In this document: positions 55,401 through 64,000 of the stretch, piece by piece
Position numbering within the stretch: the first letter of the stretch is position 1
Layout of the letters: every line of letters starts with the position of its first letter
NCBI RefSeq assembly: GCF_965363235.1
Contig: NC_134845.1
Span: 12,586,101 to 12,650,100, forward strand
Length of the DNA: 64,000 bases
Direction: 5' to 3'
Source of the DNA: Mytilus galloprovincialis
Taxonomy: Eukaryota; Mollusca; Bivalvia; Mytilida; Mytilidae
The notes under the pieces: model-generated
The model's database searches: none
Seen by the model: the letters and a program-made list of their open reading frames with translations, nothing else
Told to the model about the DNA's origin: nothing
Position numbers and translations under genes: made by a program

Positions 55401-55610
55401 GCCAAAATTCTTAAACACGACTATACTGAATGTAAAGATTTAGATATTGTCGAATCTAAAGCCACAATAGACAATACAGATCTTAAACATGACTATACTG
55501 AATGTGAAGATTTACAGAGTGTTGAAGCCCTTACCAGAAACACTAAAGAAGACGATGCAGATAAAGAATTCGAAGCAGTGAAAGAAGAAGACACATCTCT
55601 TTCGGTTTAA
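49468..55610 (+). CDS. EGF-like single-pass receptor, paralogue 2 (six exons)
   Basis: Exons: 49468-49559, 50572-50654, 52859-52964, 53684-53757, 54465-54494, 54925-55610. All have GT/AG borders with compatible phases, and the sum is exactly 1071 bp (356 residues). Residues 1-20 are a signal peptide (MDAGQIMFYVVLFYLPSIQC). VCSKEK follows, then YFCCRHYE, an EGF-like unit (CDTGYESNGTRCEPC, FGIKCADTCHC), CDHIRGC, a 10-residue micro-exon, and the span FGLLAFVICILMAYICYKK. The 190-residue cytoplasmic tail is charged and tyrosine-rich: DYDEIDERYLSDV, NPYQLV, GYLHPYQPL, and two copies of KHDYTECxDL, which could be phosphorylated docking sites. Single EGF unit plus tyrosine tail resembles a shortened MEGF10/Draper-type receptor. 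Function in recognition or uptake is inferred. Confidence 0.85.
50040..50530 (+). repeat. Dispersed mussel-type repeats in intron 1 of paralogue 2
   Basis: Two pieces of one family: about 50040-50180 (AAGAAGATGCGGAATGATTG) and 50290-50530 (CAATGAGACAACTATCAGCC, GGCCTATTCAAATACAAC). They end just before exon 2. Confidence 0.65.
51060..51830 (+). mobile_element. LINE reverse transcriptase fragment in intron 2 of paralogue 2
   Basis: In changing frames it reads VTSGVPH, GPLLFLLYINDIGYDI, LFADDSLLYLA (catalytic FADD near 51215), PYLGAEFTNTMAWDKHVNEV, IKRALGFIRRNVGFCPEEVK, ALVRPHLEYA, then LIPLETRRKIASISLFHKAI. It is the palm-to-thumb part of a CR1/Jockey-like element, with a gap after FADD and several frame changes. 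It is dead. Confidence 0.85.
51900..52850. other. Rest of intron 2, nothing recognised
   Basis: No coding segment fits the receptor family between the LINE fragment and exon 3. The open frame at 52005-52316 on the - strand has no recognisable content. Confidence 0.45.
53400..53655 (+). repeat. Dispersed mussel-type repeat in intron 3 of paralogue 2
   Basis: Copy of the 34440-34730 family (TATGCGACTGTTATATAAGT, GGACTTTCGGTTTAGAATAT, CCTCGGAGTATTTTTG). Confidence 0.75.
54925..55610 (+). CDS. Paralogue 2, last exon: membrane span and cytoplasmic tail
   Basis: Acceptor TTATTTTTAG. The span runs through FGLLAFVICILMAYICY, stopped by KKGKRK. The tail is 190 residues with about ten tyrosines. The pair LKHDYTECKDLD / LKHDYTECEDLQ is an internal duplication. 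TAA stop at 55608-55610. Confidence 0.85.
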
Positions 55611-55619
55611 ATATGAAAA

Positions 55620-56280
55620 TGAAACCGACTTTTTTATGAGCAAAACTTCAAACTAGAAATACGATATTTTAGCAGAATCAATGTATCTGAAACAACCTGT
55701 ACATATATTGAAATATTGTTTTGAATACATTACATCGCAATCGCTTCTACTGCGGAACTGTGATACTTATATATCAAAATCCAGAATGATTATTGCTAAA
55801 ATTTAAATCAATTCAACGCTTACGGGATAAATCAATTAATTCACTAAATGTGTTACTTATAGGAAAAAATAGAGAACACAGAGAAATTTTCTTTTAAAAT
55901 TGCACCAGTGCCATGCAATGGAATCAAAGATTTTCTATCTTTATAAAACATTTAAATTTCGGTTGTTTACCGTGTTCACAATGGTATAAACATACACATT
56001 ATGAATTCGTAAAATTAGCTCTCAAACTGAAAATTTCATAGATTTGAGGACTTTTATTTTAGTTTAAAACCAAAACTAAATCGAAATGATACGCTTTACC
56101 AAAAATCTAAAATCGGTTTAAAGTAATTTTAGAAATATTGCTTTTCGGATATAAATTGAAATACTTCGGTTAATGTCGATTTTTTTTTGAAAACACGCAA
56201 CATAAATTTAATACCATACATTATATAAAACAAACTTGAAGTACTTTTTATGTGGTTTTTATTTTCTTTTATGGAAATAT
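55620..56280. other. 3' flank of paralogue 2, no gene
   Basis: Probably UTR and AT-rich spacer. I see no other feature. Confidence 0.4.
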
Positions 56281-56284
56281 TAAA

Positions 56285-56570
56285 ACTTTTGAAAATCTGA
56301 GTGCCAATAAGACAACTCTCCATCTAAGTCACAATATGTAAAAAGTAAACAATTATAGATCAAAGTACGACCTTCAAGACGGAGCCTTGTCAAACATCGA
56401 ACCAACATCTACAAAGAACCCCAAAATAAATAGTGTAACACAATTAAAACAGGAAAATCAACGGTCTAACCTATATATAACAAAAACAAAAACGTGAAAC
56501 ACTTATCAACCATACAAACAAACGACAACCACTGAACTGCAGGTTCCTGACTTTGGACATTTGCTGGACT
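56285..56570 (+). repeat. Dispersed mussel-type repeat, long copy
   Basis: GAGTGCCAATAAGACAACTC, GATCAAAGTACGACCTTCAA, CAGGAAAATCAACGGTCTAA and CAACCACTGAACTGCAGGTT. Same family as 7615-8190. Confidence 0.8.
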
Positions 56571-56579
56571 TTTTTGTTT

Positions 56580-57890
56580 TACAATTCAAAAGCAGTCCTG
56601 TTTGTATTAAAGTTCGTTTGAAGTTTACAACCTTCTTATTTCGACCATTCTAGATTTAATGAAACAAATACAGCGGAATTGATCTGGCCTCCTTTTAAAT
56701 CGGTCTACATTGTAACTACCCCCATTATCAGAATCAAATAACAGTCCGAAGAGCATTTTTATTGGTATATATGCAATGTGCAGATCTTTAACTATCGATG
56801 TTTTTATCAATATGTGGTCTAGATCAGCACAGATCTATGGAGACTTGTGGAGACTTGTGTACACAAATAATAAATTTTATCCTTACTGTATGTACCTGTA
56901 TCCAGTCTGGGGCTATCTCAACCATATGTTGTTCGTTGTTGTGTTATCTTTGTATCTCTTTTTTATGAGAAGAAGTGAATAAAAGAAGATACGATGATTA
57001 CTTTAAATACTGATCTTCAAGGTAAATTCAAAAGGGTGAAGTTCTTAAACTTGAAAAAACATGCTCCTAGATATGGCTTCCTCTGTGTCATTTCGAATCA
57101 TTTATATCGAATTTTACAACATAGGTCTTTGCAGTAGCAAAATCTTTGACAAACGAGAGACGATTTCAATTTTCCTCATTCAAACAGGAGTATAACAACT
57201 TTCCCCGCGCATGAAGTATACATTTCCAAGTCATACGATATTTATGTGCTTACATATGCTACGTATGCTTTGTCAAAAAAACGTCGCGTCCATTGTCTAA
57301 AAAAGTCCATTGGGAAGTACAGATAAATATTCACTGTCTCCTTCACAAATGGCTTTTGTTTATATTTTTATTTCTTTACAGGTCCGCCTTTGTCTTGTCT
57401 TCAAATTAATACTTTCCCTTTGGTCGTATGACTTCTGAAGTAACTCAATATCTCTGCATTCCGCAATTGGTTTATTTTTTGCAATTTTGGACGTCTTAAT
57501 GCAGATCCTGGGGTGCAATATGGACGCAAATGGGTTTTAATGTGTTGATCCAATGTTCCCTGTATTTATATTTTACCTAATTTGTATTTTATTGAGAAAG
57601 AGTATACTATATACAGTATGTTCTATCACCTACAAAACAATTTTCGAAGTCTTCTTTCTGAATTTACTATCAATCATAAACACTGATTTGTTGGCGTCTT
57701 TGTTATATTTACTTAAAAGTTTGTTTGAGTCGGATGTGTTGTATGTCTGTATGTTTGTCTACATAGTTTTACCTGCTAGATTCAAAGTATTGTCATATTA
57801 ACTTGGTATGTCCGTTAGGGTTGCACGTCCAATTTTATTAATGTAACAGAGCTAAAAACAACTGTTATCAAATGTACTTGGCTGATTTAA
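56580..57890. other. Non-coding spacer
   Basis: No gene found on either strand. Hydrophobic frames (57553-57801, for instance) are composition artefacts without splice or family support. Confidence 0.45.
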
Positions 57891-57895
57891 TTTAA

Positions 57896-57945
57896 TACGC
57901 CAAACGTGCGTTTAGTCTACATAAGACTCATCAGTGACAGGCAGG
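57896..57945 (-). ncRNA. Hammerhead ribozyme relic
   Basis: The - strand reads CACTGATGAGTCTTATGTAG then ACTAAACGCACGTTTGGCGTA. The CUGAUGA box, stem II (GUCU...AGAC) and stem III are kept, but the GAAA box reads UAAA (G12 lost), so cleavage is not expected. Confidence 0.6.
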
Positions 57946-58499
57946 ATAATAAGCTAGCTATAAACTCAGGTTTAGCCCACCATTTATCGGTATAAATATT
58001 GATTTCGATGTTATTAAACTAAACGAAGCTAAAAGTATTGCTATACAACCATGATCATCCACCGTTCTACTAACCTATTTTGGAATCGCACGACATCATG
58101 ACTTTATCTGACTTTTGATGACATCTTTACCATAAATTCATTTGAAGTTTGAGATTTTCTGATTGGTATTTTAGTCTTTGATATATGATTGTTTTTCGGT
58201 TGCAAAGGACTTCGAACAATATTTCATTAGCTGGGAGTACTATCACATCTCTACTTTTGTTCTCTGTATCATTAATCTAATAAAGCTGAATCTTATACAT
58301 TGTTTTCTTTTTGTGCTGTTACACCAATGTCCCCGGAGATTTGGCACACGTAAACAAGTTTGTTTCGGCAACATTCTGTATGAGCATATCTCAAGCGGGG
58401 AACCTGTACTCCAGTGGTTATCATATGTTTCTGTCTTTTTTTTGGTTTTCGTTCATCGTCTTGTACACAAATTAAGCCGTTAGTTGTCTCGATTGATTT

Positions 58500-58640
58500 T
58501 TTTTTGGACCTTTTATAGTATGCTATGTGGTATGGTTTTTTCTTTAAGTTAAAAGCCGTGTGGTGACCTATATTTGTGAAATTCTACGTCGTTTGGTCTC
58601 GTGCGAAGCGTTGTTTCATTGCCAACTATAATACATATTA
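58500..58640 (-). repeat. Dispersed mussel-type repeat, diverged copy
   Basis: GGACCTTTTATAGTATGC, AAAGCCGTGTGGTGACCTAT and TGTTTCATTGCC follow the 7615-8190 family reversed. Confidence 0.6.
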
Positions 58641-58644
58641 TTTT

Positions 58645-60060
58645 TTAAAATAATTGGTAGCGTGACAACCTTTATTCTCGTGTTGACGGACATCCTACTG
58701 ATTTTCTATTGTTTTATATAATCCCCAATTAGATTTTGGTCATTGTCATGTTTGGAATAATAATAGTTTTACTTTCCACACATCTTCGTTGAGTATATGA
58801 TATCCAATGTATTAAATTTAGTTACGTTTGCCGCTAGTAAGGTCAAGTATACTAGTTGGATTATAGTTCATTTGGAAAAATCGATGACCATAATCATGAC
58901 GGACTGTATTTAAAATCAAAGATATGACCATTATCAAACATAAAAAAAGAACACGTAAAATATTATTGTAAACCAATTGTTCACAAAACAATTGAAGGTC
59001 TTTCCACTTCTTCCGATTTTTATGATACACTAATAATTTGAAAATGTCATTTCCAGTGTCAATGATAGCTCATTGTTTGCTGATTTAAAAAAATATATGG
59101 TTTCTAAACAATTTTGTTTGAAATAAAGGAGGTAATATGTTACTTCCGGTATGAAAAATGTCACTTATAGTATAATTTGATTATTTATTTGCCACTGCTT
59201 TCAAAAATATATTGTTATGAATACACACAATAAGAAAACAAACAAGGACACGTCCGGTTTGGTTTTTCAAGGTCACAGGGCTTGTTACCTATTGTACAAA
59301 GTCCTTTGACGTTATGATGTATAAATACAAATTTGAAGCAAAGGTAAAAATCTGGAAAGTCAAATTTATCAATGAACTAGACATCAATTTCATGGTTATA
59401 AACCAAGGGCCTCCAATCAAAAGACCCTAGGACTTTGATATGTATGGTTAAAGAGTTATATCACTATAAGCATAACTATAAATATAAGAGGGATGAAAAC
59501 TCCAATTTAATGTCCATGCATCCTTTCAACCAAAATTTATGAGTAACGACATGTCACAAAGGACAATTTCATAAAAATATGTTGTCGATATCTTATATGG
59601 TTTTTGGGAATAAGTCAAAATCTGAATTTAGAATATGACCTTTACCAATGACCTTGACCTAATTTCCATCTTTTTTTACCAAGGTCCTCAAAACAAAAAC
59701 CCCAGGTTTCTATCACGGAAAGGTGGACAGACCTAATTAAAAAATAAAGTTTTCATAATTGGTATTGTATGATTTGAGAGTTAACAAAAATTTAACAATT
59801 TTGATCAGAGCGTCACTGACAGGTCATATGTAGACAAAACGAGCGTCTGTCGCAAAACATTATAAGACTGATACCTTTGATGACTATAACGGCAAGGACG
59901 CGTAGGTGGCAGAACATGAAATTGATCCCCCTACATGTATATATATACTCGAACACAAATTCTGTACTTTTTTTTTGAACAAACATTCATTGTTTATTTT
60001 AATTTGTTTGTTTTAGCATTTCATTCAAAAAATGTTCCCGTTTCATTTATTTCCTCATGA
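58645..60060. other. Upstream flank of paralogue 3, with one hammerhead relic
   Basis: 59250-59800 contains blocks such as GGTCACAGGGCTTGTTACCT and TGACCTTTACCAATGACC that look like a dispersed repeat. 59806-59855 (+) is a decayed hammerhead unit (GAGCGTCACTGACAGGTCAT, then GTAGACAAAACGAGCGTCTG) with a damaged CUGAUGA box. No gene. Confidence 0.45.
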
Positions 60061-60064
60061 AATA

Positions 60065-63000
60065 ATGATGGAGTGGTGTTGTTTTCTGCGTTTCTGTGTG
60101 TCATTGGTATTACTGAATTGTTAATCTGCAAATGTTTGTAGCAGAAACATAATAAGGTACTTCTTATGATATATTAATAGTTAATCCATAGCACAAAATT
60201 ATTGGCATAACTATGTATTGAATGTCTCTTTTCTGAAATAACCTCGAAATACAATTTTAATTTAGCATGCATATAGTGTCAAAATACAAAACGCGAGTTC
60301 ATTCATTTAATCATATTTAATACTGTATCATAGACATCATGTATTGCTATCTAGTTATTAACATTTCTGGCCCAACATCCCCTCAATGATTCGTGCATAT
60401 TTTAAAATTGGAGACAGATCTGCTTTTCGGACTTCTAATTACGTCTTTACAAAAAATTGTTTGATGTGTACTATTTGATTGCTCCTCTGTATACATTGGT
60501 ATACATATTTAATAATAAATTTAGGTTTCTCTAACTGCTAGTCCTCTTTGTTCAATGCTTGTGCTGATTAATCATTGTGTATATATATTGTTATGTCTAT
60601 GCCTATTTCTTACCAGGAGCATTCATTCAAACTGTTGTCTTTCATTGCTGTTTGTAACAATACTTTCGTTTCATATATTGGCAGAAAGCAGACCATTAGT
60701 TATTCTTGAAAAAATGGTTCGTCGACTAATATCTATACTATGAACGTATGTGTATTAATGTAATGTAATGAATAACCGGAATGATGGTATAAATAATTAC
60801 CCTTTATTATACGTTTACATAACACGCATCAATTATGTAACTAATCCAGCAGTTCTCTGTACTTTAACTATCATCATTGAAATTTGTTTATTTTCTGATG
60901 AATATACTTATACTTAGTAAAAAGTGTTTCCTGAGGAAGAACTTTTAATAGATAAACACGGATGAATAAAAAATAATCATCTGAAGTACCTTTCATTATC
61001 CTTAAAATATTATTATAAAATGTTGATACTGTCAGTCGGAGTTTGAAAAACAAAGCATTTGGAGTCAGACAAAGATATGTATTTAGCAAAGCAATGGTTT
61101 AAATAATTCCGATATTGACGACGGAATGTTTTCATGGATTTTCAACTGTTCCGCTTGTGACAAGATCAAACATATTTTATTTGCAATCAAAGTCAAAGGA
61201 TTTAACAACAGATATTAGGGTTTTGCTAGCTGTAAAACAAGGTTAAACCACTGTTTTCTTTAAAAAAATGCATGTACTAAGTTAGGAAAATGAAAGTTGC
61301 TTTTAATTCGTTACAATGATTGGTAAGTTCTGTTAGGTAACTTACATGGGCTATTGTACCCTTCATGACCATTCTACTGATTTTCTCATATTGTATCTCA
61401 TTCCGAAATAACATTGCATAATCTATTAGTTAAGATATTAAATTTTAAGGAAAGGGGCCGTCTTGAAGATCCAATATTACTGCTGTGCAGACTACGTCTT
61501 AAAGGAAGGAACATTCGAAGGTATGTGCCAATTTATAGATGTTTTGTTTTGGTTCTGTGTGACATTTACATAAAATCGTCATGCTTATATATATGTTCCT
61601 GACCATATCAGTATTTGGACCATACGCGTATGGTCATGACCATATGCGTATACTCATATGGTCCGACCGTACGCGTATGGTCGGACCATATGAGTATAAT
61701 ACTCGTTTGGTTATTAACGGGCCGGACCATATGAGTATTTGGACCATATAGGTATTTTTTTTTTAATTACATTATATAAGTTTCAATAATACAAAAACTT
61801 TATCTAAAAAAACAATGATGGTTACATGACAATGTATTATTTTTCCTTTCCAGTGACTTCTTGTGTAACAGTTCAGGCATTACGAAATTTTTGGAATTTA
61901 TTTTTTTAAGTCGACATATTGCCATTCACTCTTAATAACAAATCGCTAATGACCATCGGTACAAAATGTGTTTATTATAGTTTTGACAAGTAAGTAAAAT
62001 TAAATATGTAAAACTGCTAATTTTTATTTAGGTAATCTTTTCATTATAATATAATAATAAAATTACCTATATGATAGCGTCTTTTTAATGAACGGTCATA
62101 CCATATGAAGCGTTTAGAAGTATTAAAAGTAAACGGTTACAGAGTGTCAATTACCCCGACCATACGCGTACGGTCGGACCATACGCATATGGTCGGACCA
62201 TATGAGTATATACCCATATGGTCATGACCATACGCGTATGGTCCAAATACTCATATGGTCCGGAACATATACATGCAAATCTAAAATCTCAAAAAAATAT
62301 ATTCATACGTTCAGACATAAAATCTCTAGATATTAGTATACATTTAACATATTAGTAAATATCTAAAATAAAACATTTATAGACGAAGCGCGCTCTTCAA
62401 CTTCGTACTTTATTTGGCTTTTTTAAAATTTTTATTCGAGCGTCACTGTCTTTTGTAAACGAAACGCGCGTCTGGCGTAAATATAAAATTTCAATTCTGG
62501 TATCTATGATGAGTTTATTTATACATAGATACATATACAATGTACATCTTTACATTCATACATTAAATCTTCCAACTTCCTAAAGGATGTTTGCTTGACA
62601 TGCTTTGGAATTTTTGTCAGATTTTCGGAATCCTCTGGTTTTATCAATTGGAATGCTTTAAATATAATTGCCCACTTACCCCATTTTTCTTTTTATAAAT
62701 CTTTTACATGACTTTTTTTTGTATAGTTAAAAGTCATCTGTAAAAATCCTTGTTATTGTTTAATAGTTTGTGAGAACTTTAAAACTTGTCAATGATTAAT
62801 CTATGAAAAATCAAGATATAATTATTTCCCGTCAAATTTTCAATGGCTTATATCTCGAAAAGAAGGAAGTTGTCCCTTCAGTTCTTTCTGCTTTTTTAGT
62901 TTCTTTATTTGTATGCTATCAATTTATAAAATTCTTAAAAAAACCTTGTTATTTTGAAATAGAGTAGCGAACATCCTTAATACATCCTTTTTTGTTTAGG

Positions 63001-64000
63001 GATTTACTGAAGCCAGCCTCCGGGTGCAGGATTATCTCGCGATGTTAAAGAGCATTTGGTTGCATTAGGCTTGGTGTCTTATCTCTTTGGTCGGATTTTG
63101 GTTCTTTGACACATTCACCGTCTCCTTTTTTTTTCAAATTTATTTTTATATACTGAAATGTTTTCTTTTGATGAGGTTTAAGGGCATATGTTGTCTAAAT
63201 ATTAACATCTTTTTCTACGAAAACATATCAAGTTGTTTTCACATAGTCTGATCAAAGTTCTGCAGTATACCGTAATTAGAAATTTATTGAATCATTGGTT
63301 TTGACAAATTCCTGTCATATCAATAAACTCATCATAGATACCAGGATTACATTTTGTATTTACACCAGACGCGCGTTTCGTCTACAAAAGACTCATCAGT
63401 GACGCTCCACGGCTTCTTACGACAAGAACATATATAACTGCACAAATATCGTTTTCGATCTATCAATTTTCTAAAACAGACAAATGTATGTTTGATACGA
63501 AATCTTTGAAATCTGCATTTGGATGATAACAGTAATGCAAGTATTTACTTAACTGCAAACATGTCGTCACCAGACACACGAACACAATAATATATATTGC
63601 ATATTAACTGTGTTAGTTATTTTAATGCGACGAAACAATACACTATTTTATTCTAAAAATTGTTTTACATACTTATATATCAAGATTGAAGTAACTCATT
63701 GGTTTTTAGACTTTTAAAGTTATGCTTGACTTTTTGTCCGATATTTTATACGTTACACTGACTAAACATATGTATGAACCCACGTTTAGAATGACAAGGA
63801 TGCTTTGGGGTCAGATCACAATTCCACCTCTGTGTTCTCAGTAGAGCTATCTTGCTATATGTAATCATATTAAATCTGATTGTTAAACATTATTGGAAAT
63901 ATGCTTTAAGAAAGACTACTTGTGGTTTGGGTCTAGAATGTCCATTCGGCTTTACCACTGATTCCGAAGACACAGTTTGTGAGCCATGTCCGTCAAATTT
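60065..64000 (+). CDS. EGF-like receptor, paralogue 3, partial; exon 1 carries a stop codon
   Basis: Exons seen: 60065-60156, 61450-61520, and 63937 to the window edge. Exon 1 has the same length (92 bp) and phase as in paralogue 2: a hydrophobic leader (MMEWCCFLRFCVSLVLLNC) and VCSRNI before a GTACTT donor. A TAA interrupts it between leader and VCSRNI. Exon 2 (acceptor TTTTAAG, donor GTATGT) gives KGAVLKIQYYCCADYVLKEG and then TFE where paralogues 1 and 2 have a Cys. Exon 3 starts after GTCTAG and gives ECPFGFTTDSEDTVCEPCPS, an intact EGF-like start in the right phase. So the gene is a clear paralogue but may be a pseudogene or use another first exon. The rest lies beyond the window. Confidence 0.65.
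61450..61520 (+). CDS. Paralogue 3, exon 2 (CC-pair segment)
   Basis: 71 bp between TTTTAAG and GTATGT. The YYCCADY core and both phases equal those of paralogue 1 and 2 exon 2. The last conserved Cys is Phe here. Confidence 0.7.
61592..62268. mobile_element. ~670-bp inverted-repeat element built from GACCATACGCGTATGGTC palindromes
   Basis: Long arms (about 105 bp each, 61592-61700 and 62155-62268) are near-exact inverted copies. Each is made of repeated perfect palindromes ACCATACGCGTATGGT and half-sites GGACCATATGAGTAT. The outermost bases are TATGTTCC / GGAACATA with TA outside, suggesting a TA target. The 450-bp centre is AT-rich with one more half-site near 62100. Non-coding; lies in intron 2 of paralogue 3. 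Confidence 0.75.
62437..62525 (+). ncRNA. Hammerhead repeat, core deleted
   Basis: GAGCGTCACTG runs straight into TCTTTTGTAAACGAAACGCG, so the AUGAG of the CUGAUGAG box is missing. The rest of the unit (GTCTGGCGTA, then CTGGTATCTATGATGAGTTT) is kept and matches the copy at 63313-63410. Confidence 0.6.
63010..63130 (-). repeat. Dispersed mussel-type repeat, partial
   Basis: CTGAAGCCAGCCTCCGGGTG and CTCTTTGGTCGGATTTTGGT, TCTTTGACACATTCACCG: reversed piece of the 35325-35645 family. Confidence 0.65.
63313..63410 (-). ncRNA. Hammerhead ribozyme with intact-looking core
   Basis: The - strand reads CACTGATGAGTCTTTTGTAG, ACGAAACGCGCGTCTGGTGT, A. CUGAUGA (63393-63399), stem II GUCU/AGAC, GAAA (63376-63379), and stem III CGC/GUG closed by A15.1-U16.1 before A17 are all in place. 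Downstream sequence (ATACAAAATGTAATCCTGGT, ATCTATGATGAG) equals that at 62480-62525 and may supply stem I. Such type I hammerheads occur in bivalve retrozymes (family knowledge). Here it is a single unit, not a dimer, in intron 2 of paralogue 3. Confidence 0.7.
63937..64000 (+). CDS. Paralogue 3, exon 3 (EGF-like), cut by window edge
   Basis: After the acceptor GGTCTAG: E-C-P-F-G-F-T-T-D-S-E-D-T-V-C-E-P-C-P-S-N. Cysteine spacing equals CPVGYTTNQEGTDCDPC in paralogue 1. Confidence 0.75.

Noticed and set aside
60555-60743. Hydrophobic frame as the signal-peptide exon of paralogue 3
   Set aside because: No C-S-x-x end and no donor in the right phase. The exon at 60065-60156 fits in length and phase.

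Overview
The window reads as nuclear DNA of a bivalve mollusc, most probably a mussel (Mytilus). It is AT-rich, genes are split by introns with GT/AG borders, and more than half of it is dispersed repeats. Several repeat families are ones I know from mussel sequence; that identification is from memory, not from a search. There is no bacterial or viral gene order.

Left third (1-26.5 kb): two host genes and many transposon remains. A 281-residue open exon of unknown function lies at 9551-10396. An intronless 598-residue B-box / coiled-coil / beta-propeller (TRIM2/3-like) protein lies at 18376-20172. Around them are LINE fragments (4.4, 11.1-12.4, 21.9-22.9 kb), a tRNA-derived SINE, simple satellites, and a series of non-autonomous inverted-repeat elements. 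Their ends are studded with short repeated or palindromic motifs (2.4-3.2, 6.2-7.3, 13.8-16.1 with a second element nested inside, 16.7, 25.5-26.4 kb).

Right two thirds (26.6-64 kb): a receptor cluster that only appears when small exons are joined across introns. Three paralogous + strand genes (26618-34235, 49468-55610, and 60065 to beyond the window) share a fixed layout. It runs: signal-peptide exon, a short exon with a CC pair, an EGF-like exon, another Cys exon, then a transmembrane/cytoplasmic exon rich in tyrosine motifs. Between the first two, on the - strand (47154-40534), is a different receptor: signal peptide, Cys-rich ectodomain, one membrane span, and an intracellular P-loop NTPase that resembles the nSTAND3 class. 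The combination suggests a surface-sensing, possibly immune, locus. That role is inference.

The introns are full of mobile DNA. Intron 1 of the first EGF-like gene carries a head-to-tail pair of Penelope-like elements, a 5'-truncated copy followed by a near full-length one. Their GIY-YIG endonuclease lies before the reverse transcriptase (Chlamys/Naiad-type permuted order). A tRNA-type SINE lies in the same intron. Intron 2 of the third paralogue holds a palindrome-rich inverted-repeat element and hammerhead-ribozyme repeats, one with an intact-looking catalytic core.
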